Source: Clostridia bacterium
GTDB lineage: Bacteria > Bacillota > Clostridia > TANB77 > CAG-508
Direction: 5' to 3'
NCBI GenBank assembly: GCA_017410505.1
Contig: JAFQQR010000021.1
Span: forward strand, 1-40,100
DNA length: 40,100 bases
Shown: piece after piece, positions 1 through 9,770 of the stretch
Position numbering within the stretch: the stretch's first letter is position 1
Layout: every line of letters starts with the position of its first letter
Position numbers and translations under genes: made by a program
Notes under the pieces: model-generated
What the model was told of the DNA's origin: nothing
The model's input: the letters and a program-made list of their open reading frames with translations, nothing else
Database searches by the model: none

Positions 1-2
1 AA

Positions 3-3000
3 AATGAAGGAACATTTAATTTCTATGATGGAACAATTACAGCAACAAAGGCAATAGATGGAGAAGCAACAGAAGTACCATTAAGATATAATATATCAAT
101 TGGAGAACAAGATAGTAAACAAGTTGCAACTTTACAAGTAATGGCAGGAGCAGAGGCTGCAATAGGGCAAAAAACATTTTTTAAATTAGAAGATGCAATA
201 GCATATGCTAATGAAAGTATAGCAACAGACGGAAGTCAAGTAGAAGTTACAATAATAGATAATCTACAAAAAACAGAAACAGTTGAAGTGGCAGATAGTA
301 AAAATATAAAATTAAATCTAAATGGATATGAAGTAAGTTTCTTAAATGTAGACGATGGAATTACAAATAATGGAAAACTAGAAATAGTCGATACAATAGG
401 AACAGGTAAAATTATAAGTACAGTACGTAGAACTATTAGAAATGAAGAAGGAGCAGAATTAATAATGACATCAGGAACAATAGTAGCAACGGGAAGTAAT
501 AGTTTTGGAATATGTAATTATTCAACAGGGATTGTAACAGTAACAGGAGGAACAATAACAGCGACTAAGAATGGAATATATATTGGTTCAACTGGAACGG
601 AAATAGTAAAAGTGACAGGAGGAACAATAACAAGTAATGCTGATAGTGGAATAGTAAATTCTGGATTAGGAGAATTAAGAGTAGAGGGAGGTACAGTAAA
701 AACAGCAGGGACTGCTGCAATATTGAATAATTCGACAGGGATAATAACTGTAACTGGAGGAACTGTAACATCAACAGCAAGTAATTGTTATGGAATTAAT
801 AATAATTCAAACGGAACAGTAACAGTAGCAGGAGGAACAGTAACAGGTGCTAGGTATGGAATATATAATAATGTAGCAGGTACTATAATTATTGATGATG
901 GAAAAGTTTCTACAACAGATACTAGTTCATATGGAATATATAACAATTCAACAGGAACAATAACTATTAACAATGGAGAGATTGTCGCTTCAACTAGTTA
1001 CAGTAGAGGAATATATATGAAATCAGGAGCAGTGATAATGACAGGAGGAACAATAACATCAAGTAGTTATGGAATAGATAATTATAATGGAATAGTAACA
1101 ATGACAGGGGGAATAATATCAAGCAATAGTGATGGAATATATAATTCTTCGACAGGAACAATATCGATTGGAGAAAAAGATGGGACTGTAAATGATGCTT
1201 CTCCAAGTATTACAAGTACGCAATATGGAGTGTATAATAATTCGTCAGGGAAATTTAATTTTTATGATGGAATAATAGAAGGAGCAGTTGGCCAATCTTT
1301 ATATGGTGCTGTAAATGAAATAGAAGAAGGATATAACATCATACAAACAGTAGAAGACTCTAAAGAAATATCTACACTAGGAATTTCTGAATGTTTTAAG
1401 GTAGTAGAGACAGATACAGTATATTCTAATCTTCAAGATGCTATAGATTCAATAGATACAGATGAGGTACAAACAATACAAGTTTTAAGTGATACAATAA
1501 TTACAGCTGATAGAGGGGCGACAAATGACAAAAATATAGTGCTAGATTTAAATGGAAAAGCAATAAAATTAGGAAAAAGTGGAACTATTGATAATAATGG
1601 AACATTGGAAATTATAGATTCTTCTGAAAATAAAACAGGTGTTATGACAGCATTAGCAGGAAGAGGTGTTGTTAATGAAGAATCTGCAACACTTAAAGTA
1701 ACAGGAGGAACAATAACTAATGCATTAAGAGAAACAAGTGCAATAGACAATATGGGAACAATGCAAGTAGATGGAGGAACAATAAATGCAACAGAATATT
1801 ATTCAAATGTAATATTAAACCGTGGAGCAGGAACATTAGTAGTGACAGGAGGAACAGTAACTACATCAAATTATGGAAATACAATAGTTAATCAAGATAC
1901 AGCAACATTAACAGTAACAGGAGGAAACGTAAAGTCATTATATGATGGCAATAGTGCAATATATAACAGTTCAACAGGAGAAGTAACGGTAGAAGGAGGA
2001 ACGATAATAAGCTACGAGAATGGAATATATAATGCATCAACAGGAGCAGTAATTGTTAATGGTGGATGGATTGAGACATCAGGATATGGAATATATAATA
2101 AATCAACAGGTACAGTAACAGTTAACGATGGTACAGTCATTGTAACATATAGATATAGTTACGCAATAAGTAATTCAACAGGTACAGTAATAATTAAAGG
2201 AGGAAATATAACGGGTAATGGAGAAGGAAGTGTAGCAATAACAAATAGTGGAGGAACACTTATAGTCGAAGGAGGAACAATAACAAGTGGTAGTTGGAAT
2301 GCAATGTATATTTCTGGAGGAACAGCTACGATTACAGGTGCAACAATAAAAGGTAATAATTATGGAATGTGTATTAGTTATACACCTACAGTAACAATAG
2401 GAGAAAAAGATGGAAATGTAAGTACCACAGTCCCAAGTATTACAGGTGGACAATATGGATTATATAATGAATCAACAGGAAAAGTGAATTTCTATGATGG
2501 AGTATTTACAGGAGCAACAGGAAAATCAACATATGGAAGTATGAATGAAATAGAAGAAGAATATGATGTCGTAAAAACAGTAGATGAAACAACAAGTACA
2601 GAAACAGCGATATTGCAAAAAGTTCCTGCAATAATAAATACAACAACAAATACAGAATATTATAGTCTTCAAACAGCAATAACGGAAGCAGGAGAAAATG
2701 AAACATTACAAGTTCTTAGAAATATGATGACTTATAGTACGCAGGCAACAATAGTAGTAGAAGAAGAAAAAGATGTTGTGTTAGATTTAAATGGATATAG
2801 TATTACTTTCGGACAAGTAAATGCAATTAAAAACCTTGGAATATTAACGATAGAAGATAGTTCAGAAAGTAAAGCAGGAAGTATATTAAGTACAGTAGGA
2901 AATGTTATAACAAATGAAGATGGCGCAACACTTAATATAACAGGAGGAACAATAACTAATACATTAAGTAATACAAATGCAATATATAATACTGGAATAT

Positions 3001-5396
3001 TGCAATTGGATGGAGGAACAGTAAAAGTAACAAATATTTTTGCTTATGGAATATACAATGCTTCAGCAGGAATAGTAACAGTGGCAGGAGGAACAGTGCT
3101 ATCAACAGGGGATTATAGTTATGGAATATATAATAATTCAACAGGAACTGTAACAGTTGATGGAGGAACAGTAAGAGTAACAGCATGGGAAAGCTATGGA
3201 ATATATAATAATTCGTCAGGAGAAGTAATTGTTAGCAACGGAGAAGTTACTATGACAAATAGCTATACTTCAGGAATATATAATAAATCATCAGGGACAG
3301 TAAAAATGACAGGAGGAAAAGTGACAGTAGGAGGAAGTAGTGATGCAATAGAAAATGAGTCAGCAGGAACAGTAATAATTAGTAATGGTGAAGTTATTGG
3401 AACTGGTAACTATGGTGATGCAATAAGTGATTATGGAGGAACGTTAATAATTACAGGTGGAAATATAACTGCAACTGGATCAGGAGGTCATGCAATAGGA
3501 AGCAGTGGAACACTTACATTAGAAGGAGGAACAATAACAGGTTCTTATAGTAATGCAATAGAATTTTCTGGAAAAACAAGTACGATTACAGGGGGAACAA
3601 TAAAAGGTAATACTTATGGAATATATATTAGTTCTACAGGAACAGTAACAATAGGAGAAAAAGATGGAAATGTAAGCACTACAGATCCAAGTATTACAGG
3701 TGGACAATATGGATTATATAATTCTTCAACGGCAAAGGTAAATTTCTATGATGGAATAATACAAGGACCAACAGGAAAATCAACATATGGAAGTATGAAT
3801 GAAATAGAGAATGAATATGATCTTGTAAAAACAGTAGATGAAACAACAAGTACAGAAACAGCAATATTGCAAAAAATTCCTGCAATAATAAATACAACAA
3901 CAAATACAGAATATTATAGTCTTCAAACGGCAATAGCAGAAGCAGGAGAACAAGAAAAATTACAAGTGCTTAGAAACATGATGACTTATAGTGCACAAGA
4001 AACAATAGAGGTAGAAGCAGAAAAAGATGTTGTATTAGATTTAAATGGATATAGTATTACTTTTGGAAAAGCAAATGCAATTAAGAATCTTGGAACATTC
4101 GCGATAGAAGATGGTTCAGAAGGTAAAACAGGAAGTATGCTAAGTACAGTAGGAAATATTATAACAAATGAAGAGGGAGCAACACTTAAAACAACAGGAG
4201 GAACAATAACTAATACTGTAGGATATACAAGTTCAATAGACAATATGGGAATATTGCAAGTAGAAGGAGGAACAATACAAGCAACAGGATCATCTTCAAA
4301 GACTATAATAAATCGTGGAACAGGAACTGTAATAGTAACAGGAGGAAGTGTAACAACATCATCTGCGGATGATAGTATAGGAATATATAATAATTCAACA
4401 GGAACAGTAACAGTAGAAGGGGGAACAGTAATAGGAGATAAATATGGAATATATAATGCATTAACAGGGACTGTAATTGTTAATGAGGGAAGAGTTTCTG
4501 CAACAGATACTTGGTGGCCGTATTCAATATGTGCAATATATAATAATACAACAGGAGGGATAACAATAACAGGAGGAACATTAACAAGTAATGGTATAGG
4601 AATACAAAATTATTCAACAGGAACAATAATGATGTCAGGAGGAACGATAACAACAACTGAAGAAGGAATAATTAATTCAGCAGGTGGATTAACAATAACA
4701 GGAGGTAGCATAACAGCAAATGGAGAAGAAGCAATATATAATTCTAGAGGAATAGTAACAATAGAAGATGCAACAATAACAAGTAGTAGTGTAGATGGAA
4801 TATATAATGATACAGGAAGAATAACAATAATAGGAGGAACAGTAACAGGTAATAATGGAATATACAATAATTCAACAGGAGAAATAACAATAGGAGAAAA
4901 AGATGGAAATGTAAGTGCTACAGTTCCAAGCATAACAGGTACACAATATGGAGTATATAATTCATCAACAGGAATAGTAAACTTCTACGATGGAATACTT
5001 AAAGGTTCAACACAGGCAATAAGTGGAAATGTTACAGATATAGAAACAAATTATGAAATAAAATATGCAGAAAGTGCTACAATTGCAACATTAGAATTAA
5101 CAGCCACAAATTATAAATCAATATCTATAGGAGACATATATTACGAAACACTTCAAGCAGCAGTAAATGATGCACAAGATGGAGCTACAATAGAATTATG
5201 GGCAGATGTTACATTAGAGAGCACAGTAGAAATACCAGAAGGATTGAATATAACAATTGAATTAAACGGAAATAATCTAACTGGAAATGGACTAGATGTT
5301 TTAATTAATAATAGAGGTACTGTAAATGTTGTAGACTCTGTAGGAACAGGAAGTATAAGTAATCCTGATGGAGAGACTATTAAAGATGTTACATAG
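3..5396 (+). CDS. Giant beta-helix repeat surface protein, 5' end outside the window
   Basis: The reading frame is open from base 3, so the ATG at 141 is internal and the true start lies upstream. The visible part is almost entirely short repeats of about 20-24 residues built on patterns such as YNNSTGTVTVEGGTV, as expected for a right-handed parallel beta-helix adhesin. These are grouped into super-repeats. Each begins with a YYSLQTAI-type segment and a LDLNGY motif, runs through the Gly/Thr-rich helix, and ends with IGEKDGNVS and NFYDG motifs. Two of them are 1254 nt (418 codons) apart when measured at the same GSMNEIE motif (2535 and 3789). Codons are very A-rich. The C-terminus has no LPXTG motif and no membrane helix, so anchoring is unexplained; it may be secreted or held non-covalently. 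A role in adhesion is inferred from fold type only. Confidence 0.85.
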   Translation, partial: NEGTFNFYDGTITATKAIDGEATEVPLRYNISIGEQDSKQVATLQVMAGAEAAIGQKTFFKLEDAIAYANESIATDGSQVEVTIIDNLQKTETVEVADSKNIKLNLNGYEVSFLNVDDGITNNGKLEIVDTIGTGKIISTVRRTIRNEEGAELIMTSGTIVATGSNSFGICNYSTGIVTVTGGTITATKNGIYIGSTGTEIVKVTGGTITSNADSGIVNSGLGELRVEGGTVKTAGTAAILNNSTGIITVTGGTVTSTASNCYGINNNSNGTVTVAGGTVTGARYGIYNNVAGTIIIDDGKVSTTDTSSYGIYNNSTGTITINNGEIVASTSYSRGIYMKSGAVIMTGGTITSSSYGIDNYNGIVTMTGGIISSNSDGIYNSSTGTISIGEKDGTVNDASPSITSTQYGVYNNSSGKFNFYDGIIEGAVGQSLYGAVNEIEEGYNIIQTVEDSKEISTLGISECFKVVETDTVYSNLQDAIDSIDTDEVQTIQVLSDTIITADRGATNDKNIVLDLNGKAIKLGKSGTIDNNGTLEIIDSSENKTGVMTALAGRGVVNEESATLKVTGGTITNALRETSAIDNMGTMQVDGGTINATEYYSNVILNRGAGTLVVTGGTVTTSNYGNTIVNQDTATLTVTGGNVKSLYDGNSAIYNSSTGEVTVEGGTIISYENGIYNASTGAVIVNGGWIETSGYGIYNKSTGTVTVNDGTVIVTYRYSYAISNSTGTVIIKGGNITGNGEGSVAITNSGGTLIVEGGTITSGSWNAMYISGGTATITGATIKGNNYGMCISYTPTVTIGEKDGNVSTTVPSITGGQYGLYNESTGKVNFYDGVFTGATGKSTYGSMNEIEEEYDVVKTVDETTSTETAILQKVPAIINTTTNTEYYSLQTAITEAGENETLQVLRNMMTYSTQATIVVEEEKDVVLDLNGYSITFGQVNAIKNLGILTIEDSSESKAGSILSTVGNVITNEDGATLNITGGTITNTLSNTNAIYNTGILQLDGGTVKVTNIFAYGIYNASAGIVTVAGGTVLSTGDYSYGIYNNSTGTVTVDGGTVRVTAWESYGIYNNSSGEVIVSNGEVTMTNSYTSGIYNKSSGTVKMTGGKVTVGGSSDAIENESAGTVIISNGEVIGTGNYGDAISDYGGTLIITGGNITATGSGGHAIGSSGTLTLEGGTITGSYSNAIEFSGKTSTITGGTIKGNTYGIYISSTGTVTIGEKDGNVSTTDPSITGGQYGLYNSSTAKVNFYDGIIQGPTGKSTYGSMNEIENEYDLVKTVDETTSTETAILQKIPAIINTTTNTEYYSLQTAIAEAGEQEKLQVLRNMMTYSAQETIEVEAEKDVVLDLNGYSITFGKANAIKNLGTFAIEDGSEGKTGSMLSTVGNIITNEEGATLKTTGGTITNTVGYTSSIDNMGILQVEGGTIQATGSSSKTIINRGTGTVIVTGGSVTTSSADDSIGIYNNSTGTVTVEGGTVIGDKYGIYNALTGTVIVNEGRVSATDTWWPYSICAIYNNTTGGITITGGTLTSNGIGIQNYSTGTIMMSGGTITTTEEGIINSAGGLTITGGSITANGEEAIYNSRGIVTIEDATITSSSVDGIYNDTGRITIIGGTVTGNNGIYNNSTGEITIGEKDGNVSATVPSITGTQYGVYNSSTGIVNFYDGILKGSTQAISGNVTDIETNYEIKYAESATIATLELTATNYKSISIGDIYYETLQAAVNDAQDGATIELWADVTLESTVEIPEGLNITIELNGNNLTGNGLDVLINNRGTVNVVDSVGTGSISNPDGETIKDVT

Positions 5397-5413
5397 AGAT
5401 TAAAAACTAAATG

Positions 5414-5462
5414 TTAATAATGAGGTATGAAACTTTGAAAGTTTTTGCCTCATTATTTTTAT
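5414..5462 (+). terminator. Rho-independent terminator of the repeat-protein gene
   Basis: A perfect 10-bp stem (5416-5425 with 5448-5457) closes a loop that itself has a small helix (aaact/agttt). A T-rich tract follows at 5456-5460. Confidence 0.8.
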
Positions 5463-5554
5463 AAAAAAATCAGTACCAATTATTTCGAACATGTAGAGGA
5501 ATTTCAACGGCTCATTATTGTACTAAAATATAATTAAAAAAACAAAAAAAAAGC

Positions 5555-5584
5555 TTGACTTCCACAGGAAATTTATGGTATCAT
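5555..5584 (+). promoter_or_regulatory. Candidate sigma-A promoter for rpoBC
   Basis: TTGACT at 5555-5560 and TATCAT at 5579-5584 are 18 bases apart. TATAAT at 5584-5589 overlaps but is too far from this -35. It is the best promoter match in the 490 bases before rpoB and implies an RNA leader of about 300 nt. Confidence 0.6.
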
Positions 5585-5589
5585 ATAAT

Positions 5590-5897
5590 ATGAACTTATA
5601 CGATTTTTTTAAGGTCAAAAATTTTTTTTATTCAAAAGAAATAATTCAAAAATACAAAGTTAAAAATTTAAGAAAAGAGGAATTAAATATAGTGAAATCT
5701 TAAAAACTTCAATTTGAAAAGCAGGCAAATTAAAGTTTTTATTAAAGTAGCCATATTCTAAGAAGGACTTTTCTTAAAATCAAATATATGAATACAAATC
5801 AAAGATTTGTATACTTAATTTCTACGTCAAGTGTTGACACACTTTCCTAGAACTTAAGCATCTGCTTCAATAATAATAATTATAAGGAGTGATTTTT
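5590..5897 (+). other. Long untranslated leader of rpoB
   Basis: This gene-free stretch of about 300 bases separates the promoter from rpoB. It contains a 9-bp hairpin with an AAA loop (5792-5800/5804-5812) and a short palindrome around 5828-5841. A 37-codon ORF begins at 5590 just after the -10 region but has no ribosome binding site, so I do not call it a gene. No known riboswitch or L10-type leader was recognised. A regulatory role is inference from length and hairpins only. Confidence 0.4.
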
Positions 5898-8800
5898 TTG
5901 AAAATAAGAGACGTTCAATACGAAAAAGCTTCAAGAAAAGATTTCGCAAAAGTTGGAGATTTTATCGAAATGCCAAACCTAATCAAAGTACAAAAAGACT
6001 CATACGAATGGTTTGTAAAAAAAGGATTAGGAGAAGTACTAAAAGATATATCACCAATAGAAGACTATTCTGGAAATCTAGTTCTTGAATTTTTTGATTA
6101 TTACATGGAAGACAAGACAAAATACACAATAGAAGACGCAAAAGAAAGAGATGCAACATATTCAACAAGATTACATGTTAAAGTGCGTTTAATCAATCGT
6201 GAAACAGGAGAAATCAAAGAACAAGAAATCTATTTAGGAGATTTCCCACTAATGACAGATAGTGGAACATTCATTATAAATGGAGCAGAAAGAGTTGTAG
6301 TAAGCCAATTAGTACGTTCACCAGGATGTTACTATGCAGAAGACTTCGACACAAAAACAGGAAAGAAAACATTCACATCAACAGTTATGCCATTAAGAGG
6401 AGCATGGCTAGAATATGAAACAGACGGAAACGATGTATTCTATGTTCGTGTAGACAGAACAAGAAAATTACCTGTAACAACACTTTTAAGAGCAATAGGA
6501 ATAGTTGCTGATGACCAAATAAGAGACTTATTCGGAGATGAAGAATTATTAACAGCTACAATCGCGAAAGATACAATTAAAACTCAAGAAGAAGCTTTAA
6601 TTGAAATCTACAAAAAATTAAGACCAGGAGAACTTCCAACAGTAGAAGCTGCAAGAAGTTTATTTGACGGATTATTCTATGATAATAGAAGATATGATTT
6701 AGCAAAAGTAGGAAGATACAAATTTGACCAAAAATTAAATTTAGCAACAAGAATAGAAGGTAAAGTAGCTGCTACAGATATAATGGACGCTGAAACAGGA
6801 GAAATTTTTGTACAAGCAGGAGAAATTATTACAGCAGAAGTTGCTGAAAATATTAAAAATTCAGGAATAAATGTTGTAGATGTATTAGTTGGAGAAAGAA
6901 GTGTAAGAATCATAGGAAATGGAACAGTAGATATACACAAAGTTTTACCAACAGTAGATTTAAGTTCTTTAAATATTAAAGAAGAAGTAAATTATCAAGT
7001 ATTACAAAATATAATTGAAAATACTGACGAAAAAGATTTAGTAAAAGTAATAGAACAAAGAATAGAAGAATTAATACCAAAACATATTACAACAGAAGAC
7101 ATGATATCTTCTATAAATTATCTATTAAACTTATCACATGGAATAGGAACAATTGATGATATAGACCATTTAGCTAACCGTAGAATTAGATGTGTTGGTG
7201 AATTACTACAAAATCAATTTAGAATTGGTTTAACAAGACTTGAAAGAGTTGTAAGAGAAAGAATGACAATTCAAGATTTAGATGTTGTAACACCACAAAC
7301 ATTAATCAATACAAAACCAATAACATCATCAATAAGAGAATTCTTTGGAAGTTCACAACTTTCACAATTCATGGACCAAACAAACCCACTTTCAGAATTA
7401 ACACATAAAAGAAGAATCTCTGCTTTAGGACCTGGTGGTCTTACAAGAGAAAGAGCAGGATTTGAGGTTAGAGACGTTCATTATACACACTATGGTAGAT
7501 TATGTCCTATAGAATCACCAGAAGGACCAAACATTGGACTTATATCAGCACTTTCATCATTTGCAAAAATAAATGAATATGGATTTATCGAAACACCATA
7601 TAGAAAAATAGATCCAGAAACACATAGTGCAACAGACGAAGTTGAGTATATGAGTGCAGATGTAGAAGATAATTACATAATAGCACAAGCATCAGAACCA
7701 ATGAATGAAAAAGGTGAATTTATAAATGAAAGAATCAGAGTAAGATTTAAAAATGAAATTATAGAAGTTGATAAAGACAGAGTACAATATGTAGATGTTT
7801 CACCAAAACAATTAGTTTCTATAGCTGCAGCGATGATTCCATTCTTAGAGCATGATGATGCAAAAAGATCACTAATGGGTGCAAACATGCAAAGACAAGC
7901 TGTTCCATTAATGATACCAGAAAGACCAATAGTAGGAACAGGTATGGAATATAGAGCTGCTAAAGATTCAGGAATATTAATTTTAGCAGAAGATGATGGT
8001 GTAATTCAAAAAGTTAATGGTGATGCTATCACAGTAAAATATAATAATGGAAAAACAGTTGTACATAAATTACGTAAATTTAAAAGAACAAATGGTGGTA
8101 CATGTATTAACCAAAGACCAATAGTTAAAAAGGGTGAAGTGGTAAAAAAAGGTGATGCTATTGCTGACGGACCATCAACTAAAGACGGAGAAATGTCTTT
8201 AGGTAAAAACTGTGTAGTTGCGTTCTCAACATGGGAAGGTTTCAACTACGAAGATGCTATTTTATTAAATGAAAGATTAGTTAAAGAAGATGTATTTACA
8301 TCAATACATATAGAAGAATATGATTGTGAATGTCGTGATACTAAATTAGGACCAGAAGAAATAACAAGAGACATTCCAAATGTTGGTGACGATGTACTAA
8401 GAGATTTAGATGAAAATGGTATCATAAGAATTGGTGCAGAAGTTAGACCAGGAGATATTTTAGTTGGTAAAGTTACTCCAAAGGGAGAAACAGAATTAAC
8501 AGCTGAAGAAAGATTATTAAGAGCTATTTTCGGAGAAAAAGCTAGAGAAGTAAGAGATACATCATTAAGAGTACCTCATGGAGAAGCTGGAACAATAGTA
8601 GATGTTAAAATATTTACTAGAGACAATTCAGATGAATTAGGACCAGGAGTAAATCAAATAATTAGATGTTACATAGCAACAAAAAGAAAAATATCAGTTG
8701 GAGATAAAATGGCTGGACGTCATGGTAACAAAGGTGTTATTTCAAGAGTATTACCAGAAGAAGATATGCCATTTATGCCAGATGGTACACCAATAGATAT

Positions 8801-9647
8801 ATTACTTAACCCACTTGGACTTCCATCTCGTATGAACTTAGGACAAATACTTGAAGTACACTTAGGTGGAGCTGCTAAAGCTTTAGGATGGCACGTATCA
8901 ACACCAGTTTTTGATGGTGCTACACAAGAAGATGTTGAAGAATTATTACAACAAGCAGGAATGAGTGCAGATGGTAAATCAATTCTATATGATGGTAGAA
9001 CAGGTGAACCATTTGATAAACCAATAACAGTTGGTGTTATGTACATGTTGAAACTACATCACTTAGTAGATGATAAAATACATGCTCGTTCAACTGGACC
9101 ATACTCACTTGTTACACAACAACCACTTGGAGGTAAAGCACAATTCGGTGGTCAACGTTTCGGAGAAATGGAAGTTTGGGCATTGGAAGCATATGGTGCT
9201 GCTTATACATTACAAGAAATGTTAACAGTTAAATCTGATGATGTTGTAGGTAGAGTTAAAACATATGAAGCAATTGTTAAAGGCGAAAACATCCCTGAAC
9301 CAGGTGTTCCAGAAAGCTTTAAAGTTCTTGTTAAAGAATTACAATCTTTAGGTTTAGATGTTCGTCTATATTCTGAAGATGATCAAGAACTAGAGTTAAA
9401 GGAAAATATTGAAGATGGTATTGAATATGATCCTGAGACAGATAAGAAATATTTAGCTGAGGAAGAGGTTATTGAAGAAGACGATATAGCTGATGGTTAT
9501 AGTGAAGATACTGATGATGATTTAGAAGATGATGAGGTTGAAGATAGTGATGAACTTTTTGAAGGTTTAGATGATGAAGGTGAAGAAACTATTTTTGATA
9601 ACGACCTAGCAAGTGACAATATTGATAATGATGAGGATATAATTTAA
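5898..9647 (+). CDS. rpoB: DNA-directed RNA polymerase subunit beta
   Basis: This is the beta subunit of RNA polymerase, which forms one side of the catalytic cleft. I choose the TTG at 5898 (protein begins [10 protein letters not shown], 1249 residues). AAGGAG at 5884-5889 is 8 bases upstream of it, whereas the alternative GTG at 5889 overlaps that ribosome binding site. The N-terminal region contains [14 protein letters not shown] and [17 protein letters not shown]. The rifampicin pocket [20 protein letters not shown] then [13 protein letters not shown] carries the usual sensitive-type residues. Further on are [12 protein letters not shown] and, near the end, [20 protein letters not shown]. 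The last 65-70 residues form an extra, very acidic Asp/Glu tail beyond the conserved core. rpoC follows after 123 bases and is probably co-transcribed. The upstream neighbour is a surface-protein gene instead of rplJ-rplL. Confidence 0.98.
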   Translation: MKIRDVQYEKASRKDFAKVGDFIEMPNLIKVQKDSYEWFVKKGLGEVLKDISPIEDYSGNLVLEFFDYYMEDKTKYTIEDAKERDATYSTRLHVKVRLINRETGEIKEQEIYLGDFPLMTDSGTFIINGAERVVVSQLVRSPGCYYAEDFDTKTGKKTFTSTVMPLRGAWLEYETDGNDVFYVRVDRTRKLPVTTLLRAIGIVADDQIRDLFGDEELLTATIAKDTIKTQEEALIEIYKKLRPGELPTVEAARSLFDGLFYDNRRYDLAKVGRYKFDQKLNLATRIEGKVAATDIMDAETGEIFVQAGEIITAEVAENIKNSGINVVDVLVGERSVRIIGNGTVDIHKVLPTVDLSSLNIKEEVNYQVLQNIIENTDEKDLVKVIEQRIEELIPKHITTEDMISSINYLLNLSHGIGTIDDIDHLANRRIRCVGELLQNQFRIGLTRLERVVRERMTIQDLDVVTPQTLINTKPITSSIREFFGSSQLSQFMDQTNPLSELTHKRRISALGPGGLTRERAGFEVRDVHYTHYGRLCPIESPEGPNIGLISALSSFAKINEYGFIETPYRKIDPETHSATDEVEYMSADVEDNYIIAQASEPMNEKGEFINERIRVRFKNEIIEVDKDRVQYVDVSPKQLVSIAAAMIPFLEHDDAKRSLMGANMQRQAVPLMIPERPIVGTGMEYRAAKDSGILILAEDDGVIQKVNGDAITVKYNNGKTVVHKLRKFKRTNGGTCINQRPIVKKGEVVKKGDAIADGPSTKDGEMSLGKNCVVAFSTWEGFNYEDAILLNERLVKEDVFTSIHIEEYDCECRDTKLGPEEITRDIPNVGDDVLRDLDENGIIRIGAEVRPGDILVGKVTPKGETELTAEERLLRAIFGEKAREVRDTSLRVPHGEAGTIVDVKIFTRDNSDELGPGVNQIIRCYIATKRKISVGDKMAGRHGNKGVISRVLPEEDMPFMPDGTPIDILLNPLGLPSRMNLGQILEVHLGGAAKALGWHVSTPVFDGATQEDVEELLQQAGMSADGKSILYDGRTGEPFDKPITVGVMYMLKLHHLVDDKIHARSTGPYSLVTQQPLGGKAQFGGQRFGEMEVWALEAYGAAYTLQEMLTVKSDDVVGRVKTYEAIVKGENIPEPGVPESFKVLVKELQSLGLDVRLYSEDDQELELKENIEDGIEYDPETDKKYLAEEEVIEEDDIADGYSEDTDDDLEDDEVEDSDELFEGLDDEGEETIFDNDLASDNIDNDEDII

Positions 9648-9660
9648 TAAAAATTAAATA

Positions 9661-9735
9661 AATTTCAAAAGGTAAGAGATCGACATGAAAGAATTGCACC
9701 AGCGGTGGAGAGAATCTTAAAACTGTTTTGAAATT
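9661..9735 (+). other. Structured element in the rpoB-rpoC spacer
   Basis: Three nested helices can be drawn. The outer is a perfect 10-bp stem (9661-9670/9726-9735), the middle is 5 bp (9673-9677/9715-9719), and an inner hairpin cacc-agc-ggtg lies at 9697-9707. Inside is an 11-codon ORF, 9685-9720, reading MKELHQRWRES, with unusually GC-rich codons (CAC CAG CGG TGG). No T-tract follows, so it is not a simple terminator. Its function is unknown; mRNA processing, stability or attenuation are possible. Confidence 0.5.
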
Positions 9736-9770
9736 ACCCAAATAAAAAATTAATTAGGGGGAAAATAAGC

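Noticed and set aside
141-143. ATG at 141 as the start of the large repeat protein
   Set aside because: The frame is open upstream to the first bases of the window with the same NFYDG-type repeat, and no ribosome binding site precedes 141.
565-4933. Many minus-strand ORFs opposite the beta-helix gene
   Set aside because: They mirror the repetitive plus-strand gene, have implausible compositions and no ribosome binding sites.
5590-5703. 37-codon ORF in the rpoB leader (MNLYDFFKVKNFFY...)
   Set aside because: It begins directly after the -10 box, has no ribosome binding site and is low-complexity A/T sequence.
7339-7530. Rifampicin-resistance changes in rpoB
   Set aside because: The cluster reads as the usual sensitive-type sequence at the key Asp, His and Ser positions.
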